In this document: piece by piece, positions 1 through 8,199 of the stretch
How positions within the stretch are numbered: the stretch's first letter is position 1
Layout: every line of letters begins with the position of its first letter
The notes under the pieces: generated by a model
The model's input: only the letters and a program-made list of their open reading frames with translations
Database searches by the model: none
Told to the model about the DNA's origin: nothing
Assembly (NCBI GenBank): GCA_938046585.1
Contig: CALIWR010000002.1
Span: 1-64,000 of the forward strand
Length of the DNA: 64,000 bases
Source: an uncultured Propionibacteriaceae bacterium
Lineage (GTDB): Bacteria; Actinomycetota; Actinomycetes; Propionibacteriales; Propionibacteriaceae
Direction: 5' to 3'
Program-made: the position numbers and the translations under genes

Positions 1-5
1 TGCTG

Positions 6-614
6 ATGGCGTTTTGGTCTCCTCCTGCTAATCTTCCGTTGCGGCGTCGGCGGAGTCCGAAGCTGGTTGCCTTGGGGGTGTTGCTGGCTCTTGTGGGTGG
101 GCTTGCTACGGCGAGTTTCTATTATGTGACTGTTGCGCCTCGGAAGGTGTTGATGGCTGCCCGGGTGATCAATCCGGGTGCCACGATCACGCGGGATGAT
201 CTGGCGGTTGTGGATGTTCCGGGTACGGCTGATTTTGAGACTGTGTCGGCTGATCTGGTGGAGGACGTGGTCGGGAAAGTAGCTGTGATGGGCCTGAGTC
301 GGGGGGCGTTACTGACAGCGGGTTCGTATGGGCCGGCGGCGTTTGCGTCTGGTAAGACCCAGGTCGGGTTGCATCTCGAGATCGGCAGGATCCCGTCGCG
401 GGAGATCCCGGCAGGAGCCAGGCTGAGACTCATCAAAATCGGTAGTAGTGAAGAGCCAGGAGGGCCAGTGACGTCTGCGGTCTTGTTGTCTACCCCCCAA
501 GAAACACAAGACGGATCCTGGTTCCTCAGCATCGAAATCGACAACAAACAAGCAGCGGAAACGGTTGCTCAGCTGGCGGCTGCTGACCGGCTGGTCGTGG
601 TCCGCGACATCTAA
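6..614 (+). CDS. SAF-domain protein, CpaB/RcpC-like (Flp pilus assembly)
   Basis: A 202-residue protein with a basic N-terminus (PLRRRRSPK), one membrane segment at about residues 20-42, and then an SAF-type domain (residues about 48-115) with the usual pattern of a hydrophobic strand followed by INPGATITRDDL. SAF domains of this kind occur in CpaB/RcpC proteins that help assemble Flp/Tad pili on the outer face of the membrane; that family role is known, its use here is inferred. The true start could lie before the window because the frame is open at the left edge. The following short ORF resembles the beginning of a TadB-like protein, so this is probably the edge of a tad locus. It could also be a stand-alone flagellar P-ring-type SAF protein, which is less likely in this context. 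Confidence 0.7.
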   Translation: MAFWSPPANLPLRRRRSPKLVALGVLLALVGGLATASFYYVTVAPRKVLMAARVINPGATITRDDLAVVDVPGTADFETVSADLVEDVVGKVAVMGLSRGALLTAGSYGPAAFASGKTQVGLHLEIGRIPSREIPAGARLRLIKIGSSEEPGGPVTSAVLLSTPQETQDGSWFLSIEIDNKQAAETVAQLAAADRLVVVRDI

Positions 615-644
615 CACAACAAACACCATGGCAGGGGGTACGTG

Positions 645-755
645 ATGAACACAGCCACGATCATCGTAGGGGCGTTGCCAGGAGGGATCTGCATCGCCGG
701 CCTCTACCTCACCGTCCTAGGCCTACACCCAACCCCACCCGCGTCTGGGTCCTAG
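645..755 (+). CDS. 36-aa single-TM peptide resembling a TadB/T2SSF N-terminus (possible remnant)
   Basis: Starts at ATG 645 (GTG 642 is in frame) behind a G-rich stretch (CAGGGGG, 632-638) and ends with TAG at 753-755. The peptide is a single hydrophobic segment followed by GLHPTPP. Actinobacterial TadB and T2SSF proteins often start with one membrane helix and a Pro-rich turn, so this may be the N-terminus of such a protein cut short soon after the first helix. It follows the SAF-domain gene by 30 bases. It may instead be a genuine tiny membrane peptide; no downstream continuation of a TadB frame is visible before the opposite-strand DM13 gene. Confidence 0.35.
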   Translation: MNTATIIVGALPGGICIAGLYLTVLGLHPTPPASGS

Positions 756-808
756 CCAGGGCCAGTGGTCGGCTACACCAGCTGAACCACGCCAGCACCC
801 GGCACAGA

Positions 809-1363
809 TCAGGCCAATGCGGCGGCCCCGAAGGAGACGCTGAAGTCCTCGCACCACAGCACGACCGAGCGCCACCGGCTCAGATCAGTGCCGGCCGGCA
901 ACGGGTACACCTGGTTGCCGCGGTTGCCCTTGATCGGGGCCACCTCAAGGTGCTCGTACGTGCCGGCGGTGTACCAGCCGGCCCGGCCCTCGACAACCGG
1001 GCCGGCGCTCAGCCAGACTCGCACGTCCGGGCCGTTGGAGGTACGCAGATCAGACAACACCAGCTGCAGGCTGCCGTCCGCCAGCCGATAGACACCGGCC
1101 GTACCGGTGGTCTCATGCTCGTGGGAGACGAAACGGCCACGAGCCAGGAGCACCGGCCCAGCCGGGCTGCTCGCCGCAGCGGACGGCGCCCCCGCAGCGG
1201 CAGAAGAGGCCGCCGGCTGATCCCCGGCGGCAGGTGTCGGCAAGCGGTCGTTGACCGTGGTGTTCACGAACAAGAGCCAAGGCTGGAAGACCACCAGCCC
1301 CGCCACGAGCAACGCGACGCCGATACCGACGATCATCAGGACCCGGCGCCGGGCACGGTTCAC
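809..1363 (-). CDS. DM13-domain membrane-anchored protein
   Basis: The frame is open up to ATG 1423, but GTG at 1363 has a ribosome site (GAGGAAGAAG) 4-13 bases upstream and begins right before the basic VNRARRR signal-anchor, so it is preferred (184 residues). The protein has one N-terminal membrane helix, an Ala/Ser/Pro-rich linker of about 40 residues, and a C-terminal DM13 domain. Visible DM13 features are the GRFVSHEHETTG opening, SNGPDVRVWLS, the LAPIKG-like stretch (VAPIKGNRGNQVY) and a late tryptophan-cysteine (VLWCEDFSVSFG). DM13 domains are thought to bind a redox cofactor through the conserved Cys and to act outside the membrane. No partner is obvious: its neighbour on the same strand is a drug-efflux-type MFS gene ending at 1445. 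Confidence 0.75.
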   Translation of the reverse strand: MNRARRRVLMIVGIGVALLVAGLVVFQPWLLFVNTTVNDRLPTPAAGDQPAASSAAAGAPSAAASSPAGPVLLARGRFVSHEHETTGTAGVYRLADGSLQLVLSDLRTSNGPDVRVWLSAGPVVEGRAGWYTAGTYEHLEVAPIKGNRGNQVYPLPAGTDLSRWRSVVLWCEDFSVSFGAAALA

Positions 1364-1444
1364 AGCCACTTCTTCCTCTCGCTGGACACCGCAGAACGCA
1401 CGGAGCGTACCCAGAGTCGACAAACAGGCCCCGACCAGCCGGTT

Positions 1445-2632
1445 TCAGCGGCGATACCACCACCAGAACACGGCACCCAAGCCGGCCATCGCCGCGCTAG
1501 TCGCGGCAACCGACAACATCGAGGTGGCGGTCAACGGGACCAGGATCCCGGTCAAGGCGGCATTGAACAGCAGCATCGTGAACGACTGGCCCGAAGCCGC
1601 CGCGCCCCGATGCTGGGGGAACCGGTCCAGCATCTGCAGCTGCAACACCGGGAAACACACCGACCAGGCCGTTGCCATCAGAGGCGGGACCAGCAACGCC
1701 CACGGCAGTCGAGAACCCACCGGGGAAGCCACCAGGGCCACATTCGCCGAGACCAACACCAGCAGCGCCACCAGGCAGCCGTTGACCAGACGGGCCGGCT
1801 GGACCCGGTGCGCCAGGCGCGACGACAAGAACGAACCCACCATCATCCCGGACACCAACGGGACAAAGAGCTTCCAAAAGTCCCGCTCGCCTTGGCCCAG
1901 CAGATGCACCAGGATGATCGGGGCACCCATCAGATAGCTGAACTGGGCCGCCCCACCCAGCATCGACGCCGCCGCCAGCTTCAAGAACGGGCCGTCGGTG
2001 AGCACCATCCGCAGCGAAGCGAAGACCAGCCGAACCCGCAGCCGGGTCCGGCCACTGGTATGGGTCTCCGGCAGCCCGAATCCGACCGCAGCTGCCAACA
2101 CTAGCCCCAGGCCGGTGAGACCCCAGAACACCCAACGCCACGAGCCCACCCCCAACACCAGGCCCCCGACCACCGGGGCCACCGCCGGTGCGATCGAGAA
2201 AATCATGGAGACCTGGGCCATCATCCGGTGCGCAGCCGGCCCGACGTACAGGTCACGGATCACGGTCCGGCTCAGGATCTGAGCGGCCCCAGCCGAGGCA
2301 CCCTGCAACAACCGGCCCGCAACCAACAGCCAGAAACTGCCCGACACCGCGCACATCGCCGAGGCCACCGCGTACGCCAACAGCCCGACAACCATCACCG
2401 GCTTGCGGCCGACCGCGTCCGAAACCGGCCCGTGGAACAACGACATCACCGCGAACGACAGCATGTACGCGCTGGTCAGCTGCTGCATCAACGCCGGAGA
2501 GGCCCCCACCTCGCGGCTGATGGTGTCGAAGGCCGGGAAGACGGTGTCGATACTGAACGGGCCCAGCATCGCCAGCAGGGCGATGATCAGGGTAATCGCA
2601 GCCGTACCGCCGTGACGAGTCTGCCCTGGCAC
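1445..2632 (-). CDS. MFS transporter, Bcr/CflA type
   Basis: A 395-residue polytopic protein with about 12 hydrophobic segments. The first loop carries the MFS signature (GPVSDAVGRKPVM, near residues 68-80), and the second helix pair shows GRLLQGASAGAAQILSRTVIRD, typical of the Bcr/CflA subgroup of 12-TM proton-driven exporters. Translation starts at GTG 2632, immediately after the TAG stop (2633-2635) of the oxidoreductase upstream, so the two are translationally coupled. Family knowledge suggests export of small molecules. The link to a Gfo/Idh/MocA enzyme and a ThuA gene suggests a sugar or sugar-derivative substrate, or simply cotranscription; the substrate is not decided by sequence. Confidence 0.8.
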   Translation of the reverse strand: MPGQTRHGGTAAITLIIALLAMLGPFSIDTVFPAFDTISREVGASPALMQQLTSAYMLSFAVMSLFHGPVSDAVGRKPVMVVGLLAYAVASAMCAVSGSFWLLVAGRLLQGASAGAAQILSRTVIRDLYVGPAAHRMMAQVSMIFSIAPAVAPVVGGLVLGVGSWRWVFWGLTGLGLVLAAAVGFGLPETHTSGRTRLRVRLVFASLRMVLTDGPFLKLAAASMLGGAAQFSYLMGAPIILVHLLGQGERDFWKLFVPLVSGMMVGSFLSSRLAHRVQPARLVNGCLVALLVLVSANVALVASPVGSRLPWALLVPPLMATAWSVCFPVLQLQMLDRFPQHRGAAASGQSFTMLLFNAALTGILVPLTATSMLSVAATSAAMAGLGAVFWWWYRR

Positions 2633-3640
2633 CTAGCGGTCGCTCTCCGGCACCAGGCCCGACTGCACGTACACCGTCCGCAGCACCCCCAGGCTCACCA
2701 GGGCCGCGTCAGCGTCAATCCAGAACGGCTCCGGATCAGCCAACCGCCGGTGGAAGTCCTCGATCAGCAGCTGGTGACCCCGGCCCCAGTAGCTGCGGGC
2801 ACCGCTGGCCTGGACATCGGCCGCCAGCGTGGTCACAGAACCGTCCGGCGCGACCGCAGACAGTTCACCGTCGCTAATCCGCAGCACCCCCCGCTCACAG
2901 ACCACCTCGATCTCCACCGGGGCGTTGCCGGTGTAGTTAGTGGTCGCAAAGAAAATGCTGCGGACCCCGCCCGGGTGGTGCATCACGATGCTCGCGGCGT
3001 CCTCCACCTCGACCGGCGGCTGCCGGTCCAAGCTGGCGGCGCAGCCGGCCACCTGCTGCGGGGCGCCGAGCAGCCAGCACAGCAGGTCGATGGTGTGAAT
3101 GGTCTGGTTGATCAGCACCCCACCGCCGCCTTGATCCCAGCGGCCCCGCCACGGGGCCCGCTGGTAGTAGGCCTGGTCGCGCTCCCACCAGACCGCTGCC
3201 CGGGCCCCCCGCACCGCCCCGTACCGGCCGCTGACCAAGGCCTGGCGCAGCGCCAGCGAGGTCGGGTTGTACCGGTTCTGGAAGCAGACCCCCAGCTTGC
3301 GGTCGGCGTCCCGGGCCACCTCGGCCAGCCGCTGCGCCGACTGGTACGTGTGCGACAGGGGCTTCTCGGTTAGCACGTGGCTGCCGGCGGCCAATGCGTC
3401 CAGCGCGACGGGGACGTGCAGATAGTGGGGGAGCGTGATGTGCAGCACCTGCGGCCGGGCCTGCCGCAGCAGGCTCTGGTGGTCGGTAAAGGCCGGCACC
3501 CCCCATTCCTGGGCGGCGCGGTCAGCCCGCTCCGGAACGCTGTCGCAGACCCCGACCAGGTCAATCTGGTTGGTCTCGGCGATCGCCTGCAGGTGGATGG
3601 TGGAGATGTCGCCGATCCCGACGACCGCAGCGGTGGTCAC
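2633..3640 (-). CDS. Gfo/Idh/MocA-family NAD(P)-dependent oxidoreductase
   Basis: A 335-residue protein with an N-terminal Rossmann fold (VVGIGDISTIHLQAI, residues 5-19), the family EKP motif (TEKPLSHTYQSA, about residue 90) and a C-terminal alpha/beta domain containing GGGVLINQTIHTIDLL, in which the His-x-x-Asp pair is the usual catalytic or substrate-binding site. Members oxidise or reduce sugars, inositols and related polyols. It begins at GTG 3640, four bases after the stop of the ThuA reading frame, and abuts the MFS gene. ThuA plus Gfo/Idh/MocA is a recurrent pairing in sugar catabolism; with ThuA broken here the pathway may be impaired. The precise substrate cannot be assigned. Confidence 0.85.
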   Translation of the reverse strand: MTTAAVVGIGDISTIHLQAIAETNQIDLVGVCDSVPERADRAAQEWGVPAFTDHQSLLRQARPQVLHITLPHYLHVPVALDALAAGSHVLTEKPLSHTYQSAQRLAEVARDADRKLGVCFQNRYNPTSLALRQALVSGRYGAVRGARAAVWWERDQAYYQRAPWRGRWDQGGGGVLINQTIHTIDLLCWLLGAPQQVAGCAASLDRQPPVEVEDAASIVMHHPGGVRSIFFATTNYTGNAPVEIEVVCERGVLRISDGELSAVAPDGSVTTLAADVQASGARSYWGRGHQLLIEDFHRRLADPEPFWIDADAALVSLGVLRTVYVQSGLVPESDR

Positions 3641-3644
3641 CGCG

Positions 3645-4324
3645 TCAGTCTCCCAGACCCAGTAACCACCGCACCGCGTTAGTCAGGTAGCGCCGCCGGC
3701 TAGGTGAGGCGTACGAGCGCAGGTCATGCCCGAGCCCGTCGAAGAGGACCCGGTCCCCGACACACCAGCCCATCGTGTGCCAAGTGTCGGCGCTCTCATG
3801 ACGCATCAGCGGCGTGACCGAGTCCCGCAACACCAGCCCCCAATACCGCTCGTCGTACGCGACCACCACCGGCCCGCCCGCCTCCGGCAACACCGGCAGA
3901 CCGGCGAAGACCGGGTGATCGGCGGCGCCTTCGGCGGGCTGGAAGACCGCCAGGCTACGCCGCGGATGCCCTGACCTGCCCGGTTCCCAGCCGGTTGCGA
4001 TGATGTCGGCCCAGCCAGGCCACTCGGGGAAGGCGTTGGCTGCGGTGTGGACCCCCAGGATCCGGCCGCCGCCGGCGGCGTACCCGGCGACCGCCTCGTA
4101 CACCGGCGCTCAGACCGGGTCCGGCTGCAGCGGCTGGTCCGGCATCCCGGCGCCACTGTTCACCACCAGCAGTTCCACCCCCGCCAGGTCAGCCCAACCG
4201 GCCGGGTCGGTATCGCTGCGGATCTCCACCGACAGCCCCAGCTCCTGGCACAACCCAGCGATCGCCTTCGAGGTGTCGGCGATCGGGTGCCACGGGTCTG
4301 GCCAGACAGCACCACTACAGTCAC
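3645..4324 (-). pseudogene. ThuA-like (trehalose-utilisation/DUF1037-type) gene, disrupted
   Basis: Three pieces together make a ThuA-like protein. The opening (GTG 4324, MTVVVLSG) lies in one frame; the next part (DPWHPIADTSK through VVNSGAGM) is one base out of phase, so a single-base indel must lie near 4300. That second frame then meets an in-frame TGA at 4110-4112, after which the C-terminal half (MYEAVAGYAAGGGRILGVHTAANAF and GLGHDLRSY) continues in the same frame to TGA 3645-3647. The DPWHP opening, the GGG-LGVH turn and the late GLGHD motif match ThuA-like glutamine-amidotransferase-fold proteins. Two independent lesions argue for a pseudogene rather than one sequencing error. The C-terminal 152 codons remain open. 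Confidence 0.75.
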
Positions 4325-4417
4325 CGGGACACCGTAGTACGCCAAGATCCGCCTCGGCGCTGATCATCGCGGCGCGGGACCTGGTCACCGAGTTCGCAGG
4401 TCTGAAAGACTTGGGCC

Positions 4418-5254
4418 GTGACGACCCCCGCTGACTTTCTGCTGGCGAAGGGCCAGGTGGTGTCCTGGCTGACCGACATGGACGGTGTGCTGGTGCACGA
4501 GGAGGACGCCCTGCCCGGCGCCTCAGACTTCATTGAGGCGCTCAAGGCCAGCGGGGTGCCGTTCGGGGTGCTGACCAACAACTCGATCTACACCCCGCGT
4601 GACCTGCGGGCCCGGCTGCTGGCGTCCGGGATCGACGTGCCCGAGGCCGCGATCTGGACCTCGGCCCAGGCGACCGCCAAGTTCATCGCTGAGCAGACGC
4701 CGGGCGCGTCCTGTTTCGCGGTGGGGGAGGCCGGCCTGACCACGGCCCTGCACGAAGCAGGACTAACCCTGGCCGAACGCAGCCCGGACTATGTGGTGCT
4801 CGGCGAGACCCGCACCTACAGCTTCGAGATGATCACCCGGGCGATCCGACTCATCGAGGCGGGCGCCCGTTTTATCGCCACCAACCCGGACCCGAGCGGT
4901 CCCAGCGCCTGGGGCACCCTCCCGGCGACCGGGGCAGTGGCGGCCCTGATCCGGGCGGTGACCGAACGGGTGCCGTACTACGTCGGCAAACCCAATCCGT
5001 TCATGATGCGGTCCGCCCTGCGCCGGATCGGGGGCCACTCTCATTCCTCGGTGATGGTGGGCGACCGGATGGACACCGATGTGGTCTCCGGGCTGGAAGC
5101 CGGCATGCGGACGGTGCTGGTGCTGACCGGCTCCACCGTACGGGACCGGGTCGGGTCCTTCCCGTACCGGCCGACCCTGATCCTGGACTCGATCGCGGAC
5201 GTGGCACCGCTGGTGGCGGCCGGTCTGCATGCCCCGGCCGAAGCCGACACGTGA
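4418..5254 (+). CDS. HAD-superfamily hydrolase, subfamily IIA (NagD-like)
   Basis: A 278-residue protein with all four HAD motifs: motif I DMDGVL with the nucleophile Asp20 and acid/base Asp22, motif II TNN (about residue 58), the motif III lysine in YVGKPNP, and motif IV GDRMDTD. The large cap inserted between motifs II and III marks subfamily IIA (NagD, glycerol-3-phosphate or p-nitrophenyl phosphatases). Such enzymes remove phosphate from small cytosolic metabolites; the substrate is unknown. It starts at GTG 4418, diverges from the broken ThuA set, and converges on glnA with about 45 bases between stops. No convincing ribosome site is present, so a leaderless or short-leader transcript is possible. 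Confidence 0.85.
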   Translation: MTTPADFLLAKGQVVSWLTDMDGVLVHEEDALPGASDFIEALKASGVPFGVLTNNSIYTPRDLRARLLASGIDVPEAAIWTSAQATAKFIAEQTPGASCFAVGEAGLTTALHEAGLTLAERSPDYVVLGETRTYSFEMITRAIRLIEAGARFIATNPDPSGPSAWGTLPATGAVAALIRAVTERVPYYVGKPNPFMMRSALRRIGGHSHSSVMVGDRMDTDVVSGLEAGMRTVLVLTGSTVRDRVGSFPYRPTLILDSIADVAPLVAAGLHAPAEADT

Positions 5255-5300
5255 GACAGGGCCCGCGCCGGGGCGCCGCATCAAGACCGGATGGGCGTCG

Positions 5301-6731
5301 TCACAGGTCGTAGTACATCTCGAACTCGTGCGGGTGCGGCCGCTGCCGGATCGCGGCCAGGTCGGCCTGTTTCATGTCGATCCAGGTCTGGATCAGGTCC
5401 GGGGTGAACACGTCGCCGGCCAGCAGATAGTCGTGGTCGTCCGCGAGCCGCTCCAGGACCGCGTCCAGGCTGGCTGGAACCTCCTCGACCAGGGCGTGCT
5501 CCTGCGGCGGCAATTCGTACAGGTCCTTGTCGATCGGGGCTGGCGGCTCGATCCGGTTCTGGATCCCGTCCAGACCGGCCAGCAAGCAGGCGGCGAAGGC
5601 CAAGTACGGGTTCGCGCTCGGGTCAGGGCAGCGGAATTCGAGGCGCTTCGCCTTCGGATTCGACCCGGTGATCGGGATCCGGATACAGGCCGAACGGTTC
5701 CGCGACGAATACACCAGCTTGACCGGCGCCTCGAAACCAGGCACCAGCCGGTGGAACGAATTCGTGGTCGGGTTGGTGAAGGCCAGCAGCGACGGGGCAT
5801 GGTGCAGCAGGCCGCCGATGTAGTACCGGGCCAGGTCCGACAGCCCGGCGTAGCCTGCCTCGTCGGCGAACAGCGGATCGCCGTTGCTCCACAACGACTG
5901 GTGGATATGCATCCCCGAGCCGTTGTCGCCGAAGATCGGCTTCGGCATGAAAGTGACCGTCTTGCCCGCCTCCCAGGCGGTGTTCTTGATGATGTACTTG
6001 AACTTCTGAACATCGTCGGCGGCCCGCAGCATCGTGTTGTACGTGTAGTTGATCTCGGCCTGCCCGGCGGTGCCGACCTCGTGATGGGCGCGTTCCACCT
6101 GCAGCCCTACTTGCTGCAGCTGACGGACCATGTCGTCACGTAGGTCGCTGAAATGGTCCACCGGGGCCACCGGGAAGTACCCGCCCTTGTATTTGACCTT
6201 GTATCCCCGGTTTGCCCGGCCGTCTGCTTCATTCTCGGCGCCGGTGTTCCAGGCGCCGGCCTCCGAGTCGATGTGGTAATAACCGGCGTTTTCCCGGGTC
6301 TCGAAGCGGACCGAATCGAAGATGTAAAACTCGGCCTCCGAGGCGAACATGGCGGTATCCCCGATCCCGGTACTAGCCAGGTACGCCTCCGCCTTGCGGG
6401 CGATGTTGCGTGGGTCGCGGCTGTAGGCCTCCTTCGTGATCGGGTCATGCACGAAGCAGCTCAAGGCCAGCGTCGGGGAGGCCCGGAACGGGTCGACGAA
6501 GGCTGTGCTCGGGTCGGGCAGCAGCGCCATGTCAGATTCATGAATCTTCTGGAAACCCTGGATCGACGAGCCGTCGAAGGCCAGGCCCTCCTCGAAGACC
6601 TCGGGGCCGAAGACGGCCGCTGGCACCGTGAAGTGCTGCATCATGCCCGGCAGGTCGCAGAACCGGACATCGATCGTCTCGATGTCGTTTTCCTTGACGT
6701 AGGCCAGCAGCTCGTCAGCGCTGTGGAACAT
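5301..6731 (-). CDS. glnA: glutamine synthetase, type I (GSI-beta)
   Basis: A 476-residue enzyme of normal GSI length that makes glutamine from glutamate, ammonia and ATP. Visible signatures are the N-terminal beta-grasp ([14 protein letters not shown]), the FDGSSIQGF loop, the metal-binding [11 protein letters not shown], the [19 protein letters not shown] site, and NRSACIRIP. The adenylylation region [10 protein letters not shown] (Tyr405) is present, so activity is probably controlled by a GlnE-type adenylyltransferase as in other GSI-beta enzymes. ATG 6731 is preceded by AGGAGG only four bases away. A four-part GlnR-type box lies 56-93 bases upstream, which suggests transcriptional control by nitrogen supply. 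The gene stands alone and converges on the HAD hydrolase. Confidence 0.97.
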   Translation of the reverse strand: MFHSADELLAYVKENDIETIDVRFCDLPGMMQHFTVPAAVFGPEVFEEGLAFDGSSIQGFQKIHESDMALLPDPSTAFVDPFRASPTLALSCFVHDPITKEAYSRDPRNIARKAEAYLASTGIGDTAMFASEAEFYIFDSVRFETRENAGYYHIDSEAGAWNTGAENEADGRANRGYKVKYKGGYFPVAPVDHFSDLRDDMVRQLQQVGLQVERAHHEVGTAGQAEINYTYNTMLRAADDVQKFKYIIKNTAWEAGKTVTFMPKPIFGDNGSGMHIHQSLWSNGDPLFADEAGYAGLSDLARYYIGGLLHHAPSLLAFTNPTTNSFHRLVPGFEAPVKLVYSSRNRSACIRIPITGSNPKAKRLEFRCPDPSANPYLAFAACLLAGLDGIQNRIEPPAPIDKDLYELPPQEHALVEEVPASLDAVLERLADDHDYLLAGDVFTPDLIQTWIDMKQADLAAIRQRPHPHEFEMYYDL

Positions 6732-6786
6732 GAATCCTCCTGAGCGGTGGCGCCCGGTGCGCCGCCGGCCAGCCTAGAAGCTAGCC

Positions 6787-6824
6787 GTTGCCGAGTGGTA
6801 TCGCGATTGTTTCGGCCATGTAAC
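6787..6824 (-). promoter_or_regulatory. GlnR-type binding site upstream of glnA
   Basis: Read on the minus strand the site is GTTAC-N6-GAAAC-N6-GATAC-N6-GCAAC. The published actinobacterial GlnR consensus is gTnAC-n6-GaAAC repeated twice with n6 spacing. The first pair is a perfect match and the second pair has one mismatch per half, with exact spacing throughout. It lies upstream of the glnA start on the correct strand. GlnR activates or represses glnA according to nitrogen status; the effect here is inferred. Confidence 0.65.
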
Positions 6825-6894
6825 GCCGGCCCGGGCGTCGCGCGTTCGCCCGGGGTACGGGCGTGGCAGGATGACTGCTCAGGAAGGAGACACT

Positions 6895-7026
6895 GTGGCT
6901 GAGGATCCCGGCCCACCCCTCGGGCCGACCGGGCCGAGACCCTACTGGTGGGCGCTGGGACGCGCACCGGCGCCCCAGACGTACTCCCGCTGCTGGTGGT
7001 GGCTGGATCAAGGACGGATCACATGA
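6895..7026 (+). CDS. 43-aa Trp-rich small protein, overlapping the glycosyltransferase start
   Basis: GTG 6895 sits five bases after a strong ribosome site (AGGAAGGAG, 6881-6889), and the stop TGA 7024-7026 overlaps the ATG 7023 of the glycosyltransferase in an ATGA junction. The 43 codons contain five Trp codons in two clusters (PYWWALG and RCWWWLDQG). Such an arrangement could be a real small protein translationally coupled to the glycosyltransferase, or a leader peptide whose translation controls it. I do not recognise a family. Coding status rests on the ribosome site and the overlap. Confidence 0.55.
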   Translation: MAEDPGPPLGPTGPRPYWWALGRAPAPQTYSRCWWWLDQGRIT

Positions 7027-8141
7027 GGCTGGCGGTGGTGGCGCGTGGCCTGCCGGAACTGGCCGACCCGACCCTGGGACGGTTCGAGGTGGACCAGGCA
7101 CTGGCCCTGGCCGGCGCCGGACACCAGGTGGTGGTGGTTGCGCTGGACGTTCGCAGCGCCCGCCGCGGGCGGCGGCTGGGTCGCTATCACAGCCAGGTCG
7201 AGGGGCTGCCCGCGGTGGTGGTTTCGCTCCCGGTCGGGGCAGTCGGCCCGTGGGGCACCGAGCAGGCGCTCCGGTTCGCCTGGCGACTGGCGCGACGCCC
7301 GCTGCGCGAGGCTCTGGCAGGAGAACCGGACCTGGTGCATGCCCATTTCTCACGTTTCGCGGCAGCGGTCCGCCGCGGTCCCCGTGACCGGTACCGCCTG
7401 GTAGTGACCGAGCACAGTTCTCGTTTCGGGCAGGCCCTGTCGCCGGGCGAGGATGCCGTCGCCCGGCGTGCGTACCGGGCTGCTGACGCGGTGGTCGCAG
7501 TCAGCCCTTGGCTGGCTGAACGGCTGCAACGTGACTATCAGGTCCCGGCGCGGGTGGTGGCTGACGTGGTCGACGTAGAGGCCTTCCGCAGCGTCCGCCA
7601 GGCTCGGACGCCCGGCAGCCCGGCCCGGCTGGTGAGCGCTGCCTTCTTCACGCCTCGCAAGCGGCTGGCGCTGCTGGTGAGCGGGTACGCGCTGGCGCGG
7701 CCCGGTCTGAACGCCACCTTGACCGTGATCGGGGATGGGCCCGAACGGGCCGCGATCGAGGCCCTGGCCGTGCCTGGGGTGAACCTGACCGGGGCCCTGC
7801 CGCGGAACCGGATCGCCGAGGAGCTGGCCAGCGCCGATGGTTTCGTCCTGCTGAGCGAATTCGAGACCTTCGGGGTGGTGTACGCCGAGGCGATGGCCTC
7901 GGGCTTGCCGGTGCTAGCGAGCCGCTGCGGCGGACCAGAGGGATTCGTCAACGCCGATGTTGGGGTGCTGACTGACGCCGCCAACCCCGAGGCGGTGGCC
8001 GAGGACCTACGCCGATTCGTCGACTCGCTGGCCGACTATGACCCGGAGATCATCCGGGCCTACGCCCGGACCCGGTTTGCGCCGGAGGTGGTCGCCCAGG
8101 AACTAGACCAGGTGTACCGGGAGATTCCCGACCCATCCTGA
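7023..8141 (+). CDS. glycosyltransferase, GT-B fold (family 4-like)
   Basis: A 372-residue protein counted from ATG 7023, which is chosen over an earlier in-frame GTG (6948) because it opens with the canonical N-terminal Rossmann strand (MRLAVVARGLP) and forms an ATGA overlap with the small ORF. The N-domain has HAHFSRFA; the C-domain carries FTPRKRLALLV, the VIGDGPERAAIE nucleotide-binding strand, and the family 4 signature LLSEFETFGVVYAEAMASGLPVLAS with the E-x7-E pattern. It should transfer a sugar from a nucleotide-sugar donor to a lipid, glycan or small molecule in the cytosol. Acceptor and donor are unknown, and no polysaccharide cluster surrounds it. Confidence 0.85.
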   Translation: MRLAVVARGLPELADPTLGRFEVDQALALAGAGHQVVVVALDVRSARRGRRLGRYHSQVEGLPAVVVSLPVGAVGPWGTEQALRFAWRLARRPLREALAGEPDLVHAHFSRFAAAVRRGPRDRYRLVVTEHSSRFGQALSPGEDAVARRAYRAADAVVAVSPWLAERLQRDYQVPARVVADVVDVEAFRSVRQARTPGSPARLVSAAFFTPRKRLALLVSGYALARPGLNATLTVIGDGPERAAIEALAVPGVNLTGALPRNRIAEELASADGFVLLSEFETFGVVYAEAMASGLPVLASRCGGPEGFVNADVGVLTDAANPEAVAEDLRRFVDSLADYDPEIIRAYARTRFAPEVVAQELDQVYREIPDPS

Positions 8142-8199
8142 AGCTCCAGTCTGATCGCCGGGGCCAGGCGTGGGCAGGTCCAGTGGTCTTGACGACCGC

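Noticed and set aside
950..2104. Long plus-strand frame opposite the DM13 and MFS genes
   Set aside because: Composition is Arg/Pro/Gln-rich without hydrophobic pattern; it mirrors codon bias of the real minus-strand genes.
4110..4112. TGA in thuA as a selenocysteine codon
   Set aside because: No SECIS-like hairpin was seen after it, ThuA has no known selenoprotein form, and a second lesion is present upstream.
6781..7353. Minus-strand 190-codon frame across the glnA upstream region
   Set aside because: Covers a GlnR box and a supported plus-strand gene; Pro/Arg-rich noise.
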